A DNA stretch of 64,000 bases from Anthoceros angustus (taxonomy: Eukaryota > Streptophyta > Anthocerotopsida > Anthocerotales > Anthocerotaceae), in assembly GCA_010909165.1 (NCBI GenBank), contig MU008168.1, positions 1,550,001 to 1,614,000 of the forward strand. Direction: 5' to 3'. Of the stretch, positions 10,529 to 22,560 are shown in pieces. The notes under the pieces are model-generated. The model was not told the origin of the DNA, ran no database searches, and saw only the letters and a list, made by a program, of their open reading frames with translations. Numbering within the stretch: position 1 is the first letter of the stretch; the number at the start of each line of letters is the position of its first letter. A program made the position numbers and the translations under genes.

Positions 10529-11363
10529 CTATCCGGATGACGCTGTCTCGGGAAAAAATGTCTTCTCCAACACAACTTCCTTCAGCGTGTCCTTTGGTCC
10601 AGCTGCCGAAAAACAACAAAAAGAATTACAAAAGCCCAACTACACCAGACGGAAATGACTATGCCGGTTGACAACCCACCGAGTGCATCCCCCTTACCTG
10701 CAGTCGGGCGGGGTTTCCTTCGTTCCTTCAGAATTTCAGGCCTGGGAATGACACTCCCAGAGGCTGTTCCTCCAGTTGACACCCTTACTTTGGTACCGTC
10801 CTCCAAATACCTGTATGTTACTCTACAGGGTGCTCTGCCGACACATCATCCACAGACAGGCACTCAACTGAGCTCACCATCTGGAATGCGTCCAATCCAA
10901 ACACAGGGAAGAAGGCACCTGGCTCACCCACTGACAGGATCCACCAGCTGCACGTTCGAAACATGCAACGGAGCTTCCATAGTCACAATTCCCCCTGGGT
11001 TGTCGTCAGTCTTCTTGATATGCTTCTTCACCTGCAAAATTAAAGCATCCGATCGTGGGTTGTGAGAATCTGGCTTCCCAACATGTTCAGAAAGTGCTCA
11101 GCTTCCTGCCCTTCCGGCCCACCAGATTGCGCCCTTGTACAATGAGGCGGTTCTGCGATCGGATGACCCTGGTGACATTCCCAACCAATCCCTTGTCCTT
11201 CCCCGCGACTATCATCACCTGCAAAAAACCAAGCACCCTCAGACTCCCCTGCCCTGCTGATGATCTTCATCAGCTGCCATCAAAGCCACCTAATTAGAAG
11301 CACCTTGTCTCCCCGAAGAATATCCCATCGTTTGAAGATCTGCTGCGCTGCCTTCCACCCCAT
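10529..11363 (-). CDS. Mitochondrial large-subunit ribosomal protein uL24 (KOW domain)
   Basis: This is the mitochondrial form of bacterial L24. It begins MGWKAAQQIFKRWDILRGDK, matching the plant KOW-domain protein rather than plastid L24, which carries a transit peptide. The KOW segment follows (VMIVAGKDKGLVGNVTRVIR), then VKKHIKKTDDNPGGIVTMEA, YLEDGTKVRV, SGSVIPRPEILKERRKPRP and GPKDTLKEVVLEKTFF. Five exons join in phase: 11304-11363, 11123-11218, 10928-11031, 10698-10834, 10529-10602. All introns are GT-AG, and the product is 156 residues, the expected size. No cleavable presequence is visible, as in the homolog I remember. It is transcribed divergently from HCF106 across 254 bp. Confidence 0.93.
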
Positions 11364-11617
11364 CACGCGCGGATGCGCATACCATACCTTGCAGAAATGA
11401 CCGCTTGGGAGCGAGAGGGTGTAAAACCCTAAACCCCGTATAGACGTGGCGCAGCGACACTGGTGTAGAGCGCCTACTTATCTCCTGCACAATGCACAAA
11501 CCAAACTGACCTCTTCGATCGATCCATGCATGAGCTCGCGAATGGGAGTCCAGCGGCCTGGCTGACGCTCTTCACATATCTTCACGACCGGGGCCCGTGG
11601 TGGGCTTTAGCTGGGCT
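11364..11617. promoter_or_regulatory. Bidirectional promoter region, uL24m/HCF106
   Basis: The 254 bp between the two start codons carry a telobox (AAAACCCTAAACCCC, about 11423-11437), common upstream of translation-related genes. No clear TATA box was picked out. Confidence 0.6.
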
Positions 11618-13104
11618 ATGGCGGCTCTGGGAGCTGCTGCTGCAGCAGCGCAGCTCTGGGCGGTGCCGTCCTCCATCTCTGATTCCTGTTGCAGCACCAG
11701 CTCTGCCTTCTCCCCCGCCAAGTCGCAATGCCACGCCAAGCCGCTGCTGCTGAAGAGATGTCCTTTGGGAAAATGCGGGTTGAGCTCTCTCACCTCCTGG
11801 CATGGCCATTTGCATCTGGGACCCAAACAAATTCTTTCCCTTTTCAAAGGTTCGGCCTGGGGCTTTGCCTTGCATCATCTTCCTGTTGCTGGAGTGCGGG
11901 GTGGTGGGCTGGACTTCTCAGACAGGGTTTCGTGATTTCTTGTGATCCAACAGTTTGGGAGAGACGGACAAGGGAGGGAAGCAGGGGGGTTGTGGAGGCC
12001 TCGTTGCTCGGGGTTGGTGCTCCAGAGGCACTGGTCATTGCAGTGGTTGCCCTCATTGTTTTTGGCCCCAGAGGCCTTGCAGAGGTAATTGCAATGCTTG
12101 CCTGATCTCCTGCAATCGCTGCCCCGTCGTTCCGACTGTGCTGATTCTCATGTAAATGACAGGTTGCCCGGACTCTGGGCAAGTCTCTTCGGGCTTTCCA
12201 ACCGACCATCAAGGAGCTCCAGGTAGTGCCTCACGCTGGCCTGCTTGTCTGGGATTCGTGTGAATGAAGACTGATGATGTTTCTCATGTCCGTCATGTTC
12301 TGGGCGCGTGCAGCAAGTCTCCAGGGAGTTCAGAAGCACGTTGGAGCAGGAGATTGGCCTGGACGAGCTGCGGGGCATCAACAACCCGTCCCAGTACAGT
12401 AGTCCACCCGCAGCCCCTGCGTCCAAGGCCTCAACCCCACCAGCACCTGCTGCACCGCCTGCCGAGACCATTCCAGAGACCCTGGAGTCTCCTGCTGCCT
12501 CACCAGCAGTCTCCACAGCCGAGGTACCTCTTCCCACACCTGAGGTGGCTTCTGAAGCTGCAGTCGTGAGCAGCCCAACACCTGCGGCGTCCCCAAAACA
12601 ACCAGCAACCCGAAAACCGAGAAAGTCTTCCAAGGGTGCGTCTCTTTCTTCGCCCCCCCCGAACCGAAATACAGCATTTTACAGCACTTCGTCTGAGCTG
12701 ATCATGTCCTCGGTACATCTTGCAGCTGCTGAAGCATCCTCTTACAAGGAGGGTGAAACCCCTGAGTCAGTCGCAGAGGCTGCTCTCAAGCAGGTGGACG
12801 AACAGCTTAGTACCCTCAAGGAAAAAGTCAGAGCTGCGGTCCCAGAGGAGGACAGACTAGGTTAGTACTTGTGTGTCCAGCTTCAGCCTACAAGACTTGG
12901 ATGCCCAAGGAGTGGCAATCACTAAACAGCTTAGTCGTCTGTGAAGCAGCTGCTGAACGGGCGGCCTGGGGTGGAAAGACTCCCAATGACCTCCAGTCCG
13001 AATCGGCCAAGCCAACGGAGGCATCTCTTCCTCAGAGCATCAACCAGGATTCCCAAGTCAAGGCTGAACCCACGAGGCCTGCAGAGGTGGATTTCCAAAT
13101 CTGA
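11618..13104 (+). CDS. HCF106: HCF106/TatB, thylakoid Tat translocase subunit
   Basis: HCF106 is the plastid TatB subunit, forming with cpTatC the receptor for twin-arginine precursors in the thylakoid membrane. Exon 1 encodes a Ser/Ala-rich transit peptide beginning MAALGAAAAAAQLWAVPSS. The membrane anchor and hinge are unmistakable (LLGVGAPEALVIAVVALIVF, GPRGLAEVARTLGKSLRAFQ, PTIKELQ, VSREFRSTLEQEIGLDEL), followed by a Pro/Ala/Thr-rich acidic tail. Exons in phase are 11618-11849, 11954-12084, 12163-12222, 12314-12635, 12726-12860 and a last exon 12935-13104. An alternative acceptor would begin that exon 15 bases later. The product is about 344-349 residues, somewhat longer than the Arabidopsis protein because of the tail. 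The tail exons are less certain than the anchor exons. Confidence 0.93.
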
Positions 13105-13473
13105 TATTGGCTCATGCAGCTAGCAGGCTGAAAAAGCTTGCAACAGAAAGAAATAAGAATTTTGACAGGTTCTTGAGGTGTAATTTTAGGCTCGAAGACT
13201 ATCCGCTGTTGGGGCTTCTCTGTAAACTAACTCGTAGATTTGTGTGGTGTTGTTCCAGTGAAAGCAACTTCTGTTGGGGACATGATTCATCTTGTCTCCA
13301 GCTACATATATTGCAACCCGCATTTGGATTTGTACGCACTGTCTGGCGTCTCTTGCTCTCAAGATCTGAATCTGGCCTCAAATTCCACTCCGCTCTTTAA
13401 GCTTGTGGCAGGAACTGAGCACCCAAAACCGGGACCGGGCAGGAGCGTCCGTCCACCTACCCATAGCTGTCAT
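13105..13473. other. Convergent intergenic region
   Basis: This lies between the ends of HCF106 (plus) and the acetolactate synthase regulatory gene (minus) and should hold both 3' untranslated regions. Nothing else is seen. Confidence 0.5.
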
Positions 13474-15066
13474 TCACAGATAAGAATCTGCGGGTTGAAG
13501 CTGCCTTAAGTACTTGCTATCTACCCCGGAACCCCGAATGAGCGCCACCCTACCAGTGCGAGCGACCTCAACGATCCCGAAGGGCTGCAGCAAACGTTGC
13601 AAGGCAGCCATCTTCTCCAGATCTCCTGTGAGCTCAAGGGTGATTGTCGCGGAGGACAAATCAACAGGCTTGGCACGGAAGATGCTGGCGATGTCCAGGA
13701 CATCTCGCCTGACGCTCTCCTCAGCGCAAACCTTGATCAACATCAGTTCCCTTTCTGCAAAAGGCTGCTTGGTGATATCCTGCACCTGCATTCACACCAG
13801 CGCGAGGGTTCAGAAACCTTCCCTTCGCTTCACCCACACTCATCCCAACATAAGCAGAAAGTGAGTCAGCACCCTAACCTGAATCACATCCACGAGCTTC
13901 ACCAACTGGCTCAGCAGCTTGTCGATAGACTCATCGGTCCCAGGCACGACAGTGGTAATCCGTGAGATCCCAGGATTCTCTGCCGGGCCCACGGCCAGAG
14001 ACTGGATGTTGTACCCCCTCCTCGCAAACACGCCCGTCACCCGGTTCAGCACACCAGGCTCGTCCGTCACCAGCATCGAGAGCGTGTGGGAGACGAGCCC
14101 ATCTGGGTCTTCCGCATCCGCATCCCCCCACGACGGATCCAGAACAGGACTCCACCATAGCCGCTCATCTTCACGCTCCACAAAATACACGTCCCCGTCC
14201 TGGCCGTTGGGAGGAGCAGAGTAGGCAACGCCTCCTCGCCCCGCCCGCCTCCGGCTCTCCCTCCGCTCTTCCTCCTCGTCGTCCGACAGGCTCCCCCGCG
14301 GCGGCTCCCGCATCTCCGTGTGCTGCCCACGCCGCTCCCGCCTCAGCGCAATCTTCCCGGTGCGGGCGATCTCTTGGATCCCGAACTTGCCCATCATCCG
14401 CTGCACGGCCTCGATCTTCCCGGGGTCGCCCGTCACCTCGATGGTCAGGGACTCCTCCGCCACATCCACAACGCGCGACCTGAAGCACTCCACCAAACCC
14501 AGCACCTCCATCCGGTTCTCTGCGCTCACCTTCACCTTCACCAGCATAAGCTCGCGCTCCACCTTGGACTCCTTGCTCAAATCCTCCACCTGCCGCACAT
14601 TCACCAGCTTGTACAGCTGCTGCATCACCTGCTGCAGCACCCGGTCCGTGCCGGATACCACGATTGTGAAGAGCGCCTTGTCCTTGTTCAGCGCCACAGC
14701 CAGAGACTCGATGTTGTAGCCCCTCCTTGCAAACACTCCAGCGATCCGGTTGATCATGCCGCTCTCGTCGCCTACAAACACCGACACTGTGTGGCGCCGG
14801 ATGCCTGACGGCGCCCTGGCAGGAGCCTTGCTGGGAATGGCAGTTCCCTGCTCACTCACTGCAGCTGCTGTTGCACATCGGGCTCCTTTCCCTTCCAGCC
14901 ACGCTGCCTTCCGACTCTTCCAGGCTCCTCCGAGGCAATGTCGTCCCTTGAGCCCAGTTCCAGCACCGAGCTGCTCAGCCATGGCAAGACCCCGGCATTC
15001 CCCATGTCCTCGATTCTCTCCTCCCACTGCACCAGCCAGGGAAAACCTGGCTGCCAGTCCAGCCAT
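13474..15066 (-). CDS. AHASS: Acetolactate (acetohydroxyacid) synthase regulatory small subunit, plastid
   Basis: The regulatory subunit activates acetolactate synthase and confers feedback inhibition by branched-chain amino acids in plastids. A transit-peptide-like N-terminus (residues 1 to about 85) is followed by two IlvH-type repeats, the arrangement unique to plants. Repeat 1 has [33 protein letters not shown] and [14 protein letters not shown]. Repeat 2 has [62 protein letters not shown] and [14 protein letters not shown], ending near GVDSKYLR. The two halves are joined by an acidic linker ([10 protein letters not shown]). There are two exons, 13879-15066 and 13474-13785, in phase; the product is 499 residues. 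It is divergent from the GGP1-like gene. Confidence 0.96.
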
Positions 15067-15739
15067 CAGCAGCCTCTCACAATGTCACGCCTCCTTCATC
15101 GAAATCTTCGCACACCTCTGTACACAGAGAAGAAAGCACAGATCTTCGAAGAACCGTAGCATGCAAGACAATGGCAGGGTTCAGCAGTTCAGCAGGGGGT
15201 TTAGGGCTGCGGTATGAAACGGATATGAGAGTGTTATGAAACTCCATCAGTGAGGCAGTGAAGCGGGTATGAAGCGGGTAAAGCCGTTCTCGCATGAAGG
15301 TGCGGTTTGCCGCTTTCCTGCGCTTGGGCGCACTCCCTGTCTTGCATCAGATGCCAAAGAGGCAAATCAATAGTGCAACGATGAGCTGGTTCTCCGTGCG
15401 CCTTACTTCCACATGTTGCATGCAACTGCAACACTCCGGTTCCATCGGCTTCGCCTCCAAGTCGGTGCAAAGGACACTCTTCGTCGCCTCCTGCTCCTGG
15501 CGGAATTCGGACCCGTCTCCTCATGATCTGCATGTAGCAGATCTCGTTTCTCGGAGGAGAATATTCGGGTTTGCAGAAAAACAGCCTGACTCTTTTCGAG
15601 GAGTCTTGCAACGCTTGCGGTGAGGGAAGATTGCACTACCGTGAGCCGTGGTGGCTTATTCTGTTTCTCTGTGTAATTTGATCTCGAGCTTTGAAGTTGA
15701 GAATCAAAGGAGTGTCGTCTAATACAAGATAGCCTGGCC
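15067..15739. promoter_or_regulatory. Divergent upstream region, AHASS / GGP1-like
   Basis: 673 bp between opposing start codons. No coding region, telobox or obvious TATA box was identified. It contains a short imperfect direct repeat (GGTATGAAACGG / GGTATGAAGCGG) near 15210-15280. Confidence 0.45.
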
Positions 15740-16911
15740 ATGGCTCCGGGAGATGGTTCCAGCAAGGTTGGTGCTGAAGTTGAAGGATTCCAAGATGGCA
15801 ATCCCGCTCGTGACACGGTTAGCGAGGAAAGCAAAGGATTTGAGAGGACTGCTCAACCCGAACTCTCAGACGATCAGCCGAAGGGAGGGAGTGGGAAGAG
15901 ATTTGCGGTGCTTATGACCGGACACGCTCCCGAAGGTTCGATCAAGAAGTATGGCGGATACGGGGAGATGTTTGTGAGTCTGCTCAGTGATCCGGGAGAG
16001 ACGTGGGACATCTTTCCGATTATTGAAGGAAAATTCCCTGCGGATGAGGAGCTGGACTTGTACGATGGATTTATACTCACAGGAAGTCGGCACGATGCTC
16101 ACGGATCTGAGCCTTGGATTGAAAAGCTCTGTACAATTCTTCAGCGGGTGAACGAGAAGAGGAAGAAAATTCTTGGAGTGTGCTTCGGGCACCAGGTTTT
16201 ATTGATTCTCCTTTCTCAGAACTATGTCGCTTGTAAGCTGTGTTGCTGGTCTTAAGCTTTGATTCATGATAACTCAACTTCACATGCAGGTTCTGAGTAG
16301 AGCACTCGGGGGATCTACTGGCCGGAATCCAGAGGGTTGGGATGTTGGTTTGAAGAAATTAACCGTGAGTGATGCTCTGTTGGCCAAGCCTTATGGAACG
16401 GGGCTTCCTCCCGTTCTCAGAATTCTCGAGATGCATCAAGACACGGTAAACGTTGTGACACAGGACTACGCTCGTGTGTAAACTTCTCGGGTCACAGAGT
16501 GGTCTAACATGCTCGACAGGTGTCCAAGGTTCCACCCGGAGGTGAGGTGCTCGCGTGGTCTGAAAAGACTCGTATAGAGATGTTTTCCATTGGTGATCAC
16601 GCATTTGGCATTCAAGGGCATCCTGAGTTCACTAGAGACGTGGAGGAAGAGATTCTTGATGGCCGACTTGCCGCGGGGGCCCTGACGGTTGGTGCACAAT
16701 AGATTTGATGTCTTTTTCATGTCATCTCCTGACAGTAGCGAGTTTGTCTGGTCGTCTAGATATACTCACTGACCAGTTCAAGCGTGTTGGAAAGCAGGAA
16801 GAACAGGTGACAGAGGCCAAGAGGTCCATGGAGGAGGCGCAGGCCGATTCAGAACTGTTGCGACAGCTGTGCAAAAGATTTTTGAAGCCCCCAGTTTCGC
16901 AAGCCAAGTGA
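15740..16911 (+). CDS. Class I glutamine amidotransferase-like peptidase (GGP1-like)
   Basis: GGP enzymes are cytosolic gamma-glutamyl peptidases of the class I glutamine amidotransferase fold, acting on glutathione conjugates in glucosinolate and related pathways. The conserved core is present: GGYGEMFVSLLSDPGE, DLYDGFILTGSRHDAH, the nucleophile elbow ILGVCFGHQ (Cys), RALGGSTGRNPEGWDVGLK, LRILEMHQDTV, and HAFGIQGHPEF with the catalytic His and Glu. The C-terminal helix ends LLRQLCKRFLK. Four exons in phase (15740-16195, 16290-16445, 16520-16691, 16736-16911) encode 319 residues; introns are 94, 74 and 44 bp. An N-terminal extension of about 55 residues lacks family similarity. The substrate in this organism is not known. 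Confidence 0.9.
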
Positions 16912-17073
16912 CTGCTTGTGAGGGACCTGTTGTCAACATGCTGGGGTGGTCTCTCTCATACTGTTCCGCCTTCCATTCCAAGTGGAAGCAAATGTCGAAA
17001 CTGCCGTGGCTTGTACTGAAACTACTTGGCAAGGTACATGTATTTGGACTTGTACCGATTCTTATACTGATGG

Positions 17074-20000
17074 TCAGGAAAGGTGGTGATCTACTTGCAG
17101 ATCTTGCAGTAGAGCGTACACCTCTTTGCTTCCATGTTTGCATTCCCCGACTCTAAATTTTTGCACTTCTCCCTCATGTTCAATCCAGCTCTGACCAGTC
17201 TGCTTCCAAGCACCTGCCCTCCTTCTAACCTCATCTATCTGAGCAGCAAAGTCAAACATGCCAGCCTGAGCGTAGATGTTGGACATCAGCACGTAAGCAG
17301 AACTACATTTAGGCTCCAACGCCACAGCAGAGTCGAAGCTACGTCTGCCTAGCTCAATGTCGCCGTGCTTTCGGCAGGCTCCAAGCAAAGACAACCACAG
17401 AGACAGACTAGGCTGAATCGGCATTTTCAAGAGCATCTTTTCTGCTCTGGCCAGTAGTCCTGCGCGGCCGAAGAGGTCGACCATACTGACAAAGTGCCCA
17501 ATCGCTGGAGCAACGCCATGATCCTTGCTCATGCTTGCGAAGTACCTCACTCCTTCATCCACCAAGCCGGCGTGACTGCATGCTGACAGAAGTGACAAGA
17601 ATGTGACTCCGTTCGGTTTCAGACCTTTCTCTTGCATGTCTTGGAAACACTGGATGCTTGATGCAACCTCTGCGTGACGAGCGTAACCCGCGATAAGCGC
17701 ATTCCAAGACACCACAGAAGGGCAGGCCAGGGAGTCAAAGACGGCCCGAGCTTCCACCATGCTCCCGCACTTGCCATACGCGTGGATGAGAGAGTTTGCC
17801 ACACACAGGCTTTGCTCTAACCCTAATCCAAACCCGCTTTGGAGAATTTCACGGTGGACATGGATGCAGGCATCAAGGGCCCCTGCCTTGCCGCAGGCCT
17901 TGAGCACGGACAGAAACGTGGCTCCATCTGGATGCACGCCTTCCACTCGCATCTGGGAGTAGAGATGCAATGCCTTTGCGCTTTGGTCCTTCTCAGCGTA
18001 TCCTCCGATCATGGCACTCCATGATACCACATTGCGATTGGACAACAGAGCAAAGACTTCCTCCGCATCCACCATGCTCCCACACTTTGCATACATGATG
18101 ACCAGCGCATTGCCCACAAAGACATCTGATTCATAGCCCCTGGAAGCAGAAATCGCATGTAGAACCTTACCCTTCTCAAGAGACTTGGCTTTAAAGGAGT
18201 CACCGTTTTCTACAGTGCGTTCCTCCATGTCTGCAAGGCTCGCGCATGCTCTGAACAAGCTCACAAACGTCCAGCCATTTGGACTTACACCCTCCTGTTG
18301 CATTTGGGCATAGAGTTGCAGTACCTTCAATCCGTCTTCCAGCTGAGCATAGCCTGCAAGAATTGCATTCCAGGCCACCACATCCCGCTCGGGTAGAGTG
18401 TCAAACAGGTGTTGTGCATCCCTAATACTACCACACTTCGCATACATGCTAAGCAGGGTACTACACACGGACAAGTGTGATCCATAACCTGCACGATTTG
18501 CTTCAGCATGTACAGCTTTCCCTTTCTCAAGTATCGTCCCTCTGATGGACTGCCCAGCATCTCTTTCTGCCAGGATGCTAAAAGCTTTAAGCACGCTGAC
18601 AAACGTGGCATCGGTCGGTGTTACTCCTTCCTTTTGCATCTGATCATAGAGTCCCAAAGCCTTGTCTCCTTGTTCCTGCTGGACATACCCTGCAAGCATT
18701 GCATTGCATACCACTACATTGTGTTGAGACAATCTGTCAAAGATGAGTTGTGCATGTGAGACGCTCCCGCACTTTGCATACATACTCACGAGGGCACTCC
18801 CGACAAAGGGATCTGATTCGAAACCCCTCAGAACAACTTGGGTATGGATTGCCTTCCCCCTTTCCAGAGACTTCACTTTTAAGAACTCGCCATGCACACC
18901 AGTGCTCCGCTCTGAAGTTGAGACATTGCCACATGCTTTCAGGACACTGACAAACGTCCTATCATCGGGGATAACCTTTTCCCTTTGCATTTTGCTGTAC
19001 AGGTCCAGAGCCTTTCCTCCCTGATCATGTTGTACAAACCCTGCAAGCATTGCATTCCATAGCACTACATTGTGTGTGGGCAACCTGAGAAACACTGTTT
19101 CTGCTTCTTCAAGGCTCCCACACTTTGCATACATACTTACAAGGGTGGAACCAACAAACACATCCAAGTCGTAACCGCCTCGAGTAGCATCAGCATGTAT
19201 TGCCCTACCCTTTTGCAAACACTTTGCTCTGAACGATTGCTCTTCCTGACCAACAGTTGGTGCCAATTCCGCGAGGCTAGCACAAGCCTTGAGCACACTA
19301 ACAAAGGTCCGATCATCTGCACACACTCTCTCCTTCTGCATCCGGGAGTAAAGTTCCAAAGCCATCTCCATGTGCTCCTGCTGGGCGCATCCTGCAAGCA
19401 TCGCATTCCAGGACACCACATCCCGCTCAGGAAGAGTGTCAAAGACATGATGGGCATCCACCATGCTTCCACATCTGGCATACATGTCAACAAGAGCTGT
19501 GCCCACATACAAATCCGTGTCACACCTGTGTTTCACTGCCTCCGCATGTACCCGCTTTCCCTCTTCCAGGTCACCCAAGCTGCTGCAAGCTCTGAGCAAG
19601 CTCACAAGAGTGTGCCTGTCTGGCTCCACACCCTGCTCTTGCATTTCCTGATACATGTTCAAAGCTCTCCGACCTTCACCAGCTCTACTGCATCCTCCAA
19701 TGACAGCTCCCCAAGAACGAATGGTGGGTTGCACCAACTTCCGGAACAATTGCAACCCATCTTGGAAACTCCCACACTTGACCAGCGTGCTGACAGCAAA
19801 CTCACCCAGCACCTGGTCTGACTCCAACCCATTGTTAGCCAGATGAGCAAGCACGTACTTCGCCTCAACAAGAGCCTTCTGCGCTGAGCAGGCCTGCAAC
19901 AGAGACCTGTAAGTTCGGACTGAGGGCACAATGCCCTGCTGGTCCATACGGGACAGCCCATGCAGTGCCTTCTCCAACCACTCCGCATTTTTCAGCCCCC

Positions 20001-20387
20001 TACCACTGTCAGGCTTGTTCTGTTTCCTGCAAAAGCATTACCGTCCACAAACCGGACTTTCAGTAGTTGTCTTCACGCTTCTGATACGGAAAACAGGAAA
20101 TGCAAAAACCCTACTCCTGATAGCTTTACTTGTGAGAAGTGAACTACCTACCGAACAGATGCCCTGCTATTACAGCCTGTGCCTTGAACTCCGTTGTGAT
20201 ATGCAGCACCTCCATGCTGCCACAGTCGGGGCAAGCCATCCGTCGAAAGGCCGATGGCTTGCCCTGACTGTGGCAGGAACAAACAACAAGTTTGCACCTT
20301 GCACAAGCTGGTGTCCACTAAACTTGTTGCCCGACGGGCTGGCTTTCTTCCAAGGGGAGACTGGACATCGACGGTGGCCTGTGTCAT
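17074..20387 (-). CDS. PLS-class pentatricopeptide repeat protein with E/E+ tail, no DYW
   Basis: PLS-class PPR proteins bind organelle transcripts and direct C-to-U editing. The main exon (17074-20026) encodes many P-L-S triplets with signatures such as GSTLVSMYAKCGSLEEAETV and VVSWNAMLAGCAQQE. It ends with E1/E2 motifs (PIQPSLSLWLSLLGACRKHG, ECKHGSKEVYALLQDL) and stops before any DYW deaminase, so editing would require a DYW partner in trans. A 5' exon is inferred at 20152-20387 (start at 20387, MTQATVDVQSPLGRKPARRA, basic and targeting-like). It joins in exact phase through a GT-AG intron of about 125 bp, giving 1062 residues. The main exon is certain. The 5' exon is less so and contains a strong hairpin. 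Confidence 0.9.
20217..20276. repeat. 24-bp near-perfect inverted repeat, 12-nt loop
   Basis: Arms 20217-20240 and 20253-20276 pair with one G-A mismatch that becomes a G-U pair in one RNA strand. A weaker inverted repeat (CAACAAGTTT...AAACTTGTTG, about 20284-20330) lies beside it. Both fall inside the proposed first exon of the PPR gene. Confidence 0.9.
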
Positions 20388-20671
20388 GCAATATAGAGAA
20401 ACTGTAGCACTCCGGATCATCTGAAGAACTTACCAGAATTGGTCCCCTGCTCGCTGCAGGGCATGGCTATACAACTTTCGATGTTGCCAACTTACAGCAG
20501 TCGGCATATTTGCATCACCTCACGATGGCAAGACAGTTTTAAAATTCAGTGCTGACTAGCCAATTTAAGGCCAAGGTCCAAGCCACAACAGCAGCGCCTA
20601 CTGTGGCCAGCAACCGTCTGGATTGCACTGGAGCTGGGAACGCGTTTTTGCGGTTTGGTGAAGGTTGCCGC

Positions 20672-21302
20672 TCAGGATTCTGTGTCTGAGCCAGTGTAAT
20701 GAACGCGATCCCAATTCAATTCATCACCCAACTCGTCCAGGGTTTGCCTTCGCCAGTTGGAATAAAGAGCTGCGATCCGCCAAGCACCCGACTCTCTGGT
20801 CCCCAGGTGCTCTTCAAGTTCGCAGTCCCTTACAACTCTTTGTCGTGTATTCTGAAGGTTGATGACCTTGGCCTTGTTGAGTAGAGATTGACTCCGGACC
20901 ATCTGCTCCATATGTCCATGCTGAACAAGCGCTCCTCGGCCGAGCCCTTGTTGTGCAAACGCAGCAATCAAGGACGTGCATGTCGCGCATCCATTGTGGC
21001 CAAGCCGTCAAAATTCCTGAACGCATCGCTCATGACGCTACATTTTGCATACATGTCCACCAGGCAGGTACCAGCAAATACGATAGGAGGAATGCCACTG
21101 CGCAGCGTGTCAAAGTGCACTTTTCTGTAAGGTTCCAAGTCCGCAGCAAGAGCAAAAGCTTGGAGGGCAGCTTCAAAGAAAATGAACTTAGTTCACTGCT
21201 TGCAGCCGTTACGACGCCCATCTCCGGTCCTACACCACTGCCAGCCTCAGGCTTATCAAGTGAGCTCCACTTGGAAGGAGAGGCTCCATGACCCATCTGC
21301 AA
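20672..21302 (-). pseudogene. PPR gene relic
   Basis: Minus-strand frames carry PPR pieces: FFEAALQAFALAADLEPYRK with GTCLVDMYAKCSVMSDAFRN at about 21000-21180, a stop, then in another frame MIAAFAQQGLGRGALVQHG near 20971. The 5' part (LDKPEAGSGVGPE, about 21230-21270) resembles the NKPDSGRGLKN start of the intact PPR main exon downstream. This suggests a decayed tandem paralog. Frame changes and stops show it is not functional as read. Confidence 0.7.
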
Positions 21303-22560
21303 ATTGATTAAAAGTTTGAGGTTTGAAGTATTGCATGGCGAATCTCATCATACTGGGGCAAAGCAATATTGAACCCGAGGCCCAGGATAGAGATCTAATT
21401 TTAACGCTGAGACCACCAACAACAGCAACTTTAAAAAAGTCTGTTCACAATGCCAACAATACAAGGTCAATAACCACCACATCTACCACCCAAACTTGGT
21501 TACCGTGGATATAGTATCAAAAAATAGATAAAAAATAGAGTACATATATATGTAATAATATAATAAAAGAGATATAAAAGTGGTATAAATATAAAAGAGA
21601 TAATATAATAGAAGATAGTATAAAAGAGGTATAAATATAATACCTATACAATAATATTATGCCGAAGAGATAAAATTGAAGTACACATATGTATGTTTAA
21701 ATTAGAGAGACAATAATCATTTGAAATAAGAGACAAAAGAGACAAAAGTTATATAAAAGATGAAAAAGAGGCCAAAGCTATAAGGAGTCCAACAAGGCCT
21801 GCCAATGACTAAGAAGCTCAAACAAATATAGGCTAAAGAGCTTAGGCATGTGGAAAGAGAAAAATCTGTGCAAGGAAAAACCAGCACACTACAAAAAAAA
21901 TGTATCAAACCCAAACGTCAACATAAGCGAGACTATAGAATGGAAATGTATTTCACATTCAGGGTATGGGGAGAAGAGCTTTTAAATACGCTTTTCATGA
22001 GGAGGCACATGTTGAAACCAATAGTTGGACTCCATCCGGTGATGGAAACCAACACGGAAGTGACCAATGAGTGTGCAGAGTTTGAAAGAGAGCGGAGAAC
22101 TAGAAGGAGGATTGACATGAAACTCCACCTTGTAAACACAAAGTCTGAGCTTGAGAGAAGGGGCAGATGAAATAGTGGGCGGAGGGGCACATGAAATAGG
22201 GGGCAAGTGAGATGAAGACATCTCAATTTGAAATACTTGCAAATGAGAGAGGGGAATCTAGGAGTAAGGAGGTGGCCAAGTCAGGGATCCAAAAGGTTCA
22301 AGCTCGAGCCTTTCAAGCTAATCAGTAGCTTGGGAGATCCAACAAAAAGAGGCCTTGGAGTCAGTATTAAGCCTAAGCGATTGGGAAGACTTGTAGGCAA
22401 GGAGGTGGTAAGGGGGCGGGTTGAGGTTGGCAATATCAAGGAGGTGAAAACGGTATCGGAAAGAGGACAAGTGAAAAAAGCCTTCAAGTTGAAGGAAATG
22501 CCGCAAATTGAGAAAAGAAGACGAATTTTTTTACATCATTTTTCTGATATAAACATAATT
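21303..22560. other. Gene-free, AT-rich stretch
   Basis: Bases 21500-21740 are very AT-rich with repeated ATATAAAAGAG(A/G)TA words (low-complexity, loosely tandem). The rest to 22560 has purine-rich strand bias on plus and long but unrecognised frames. No gene is supported. Confidence 0.5.

Noticed and set aside
19072-19821. 249-residue plus-strand frame within the PPR gene
   Set aside because: It is the antisense of the repetitive PPR exon and mirrors its periodicity.
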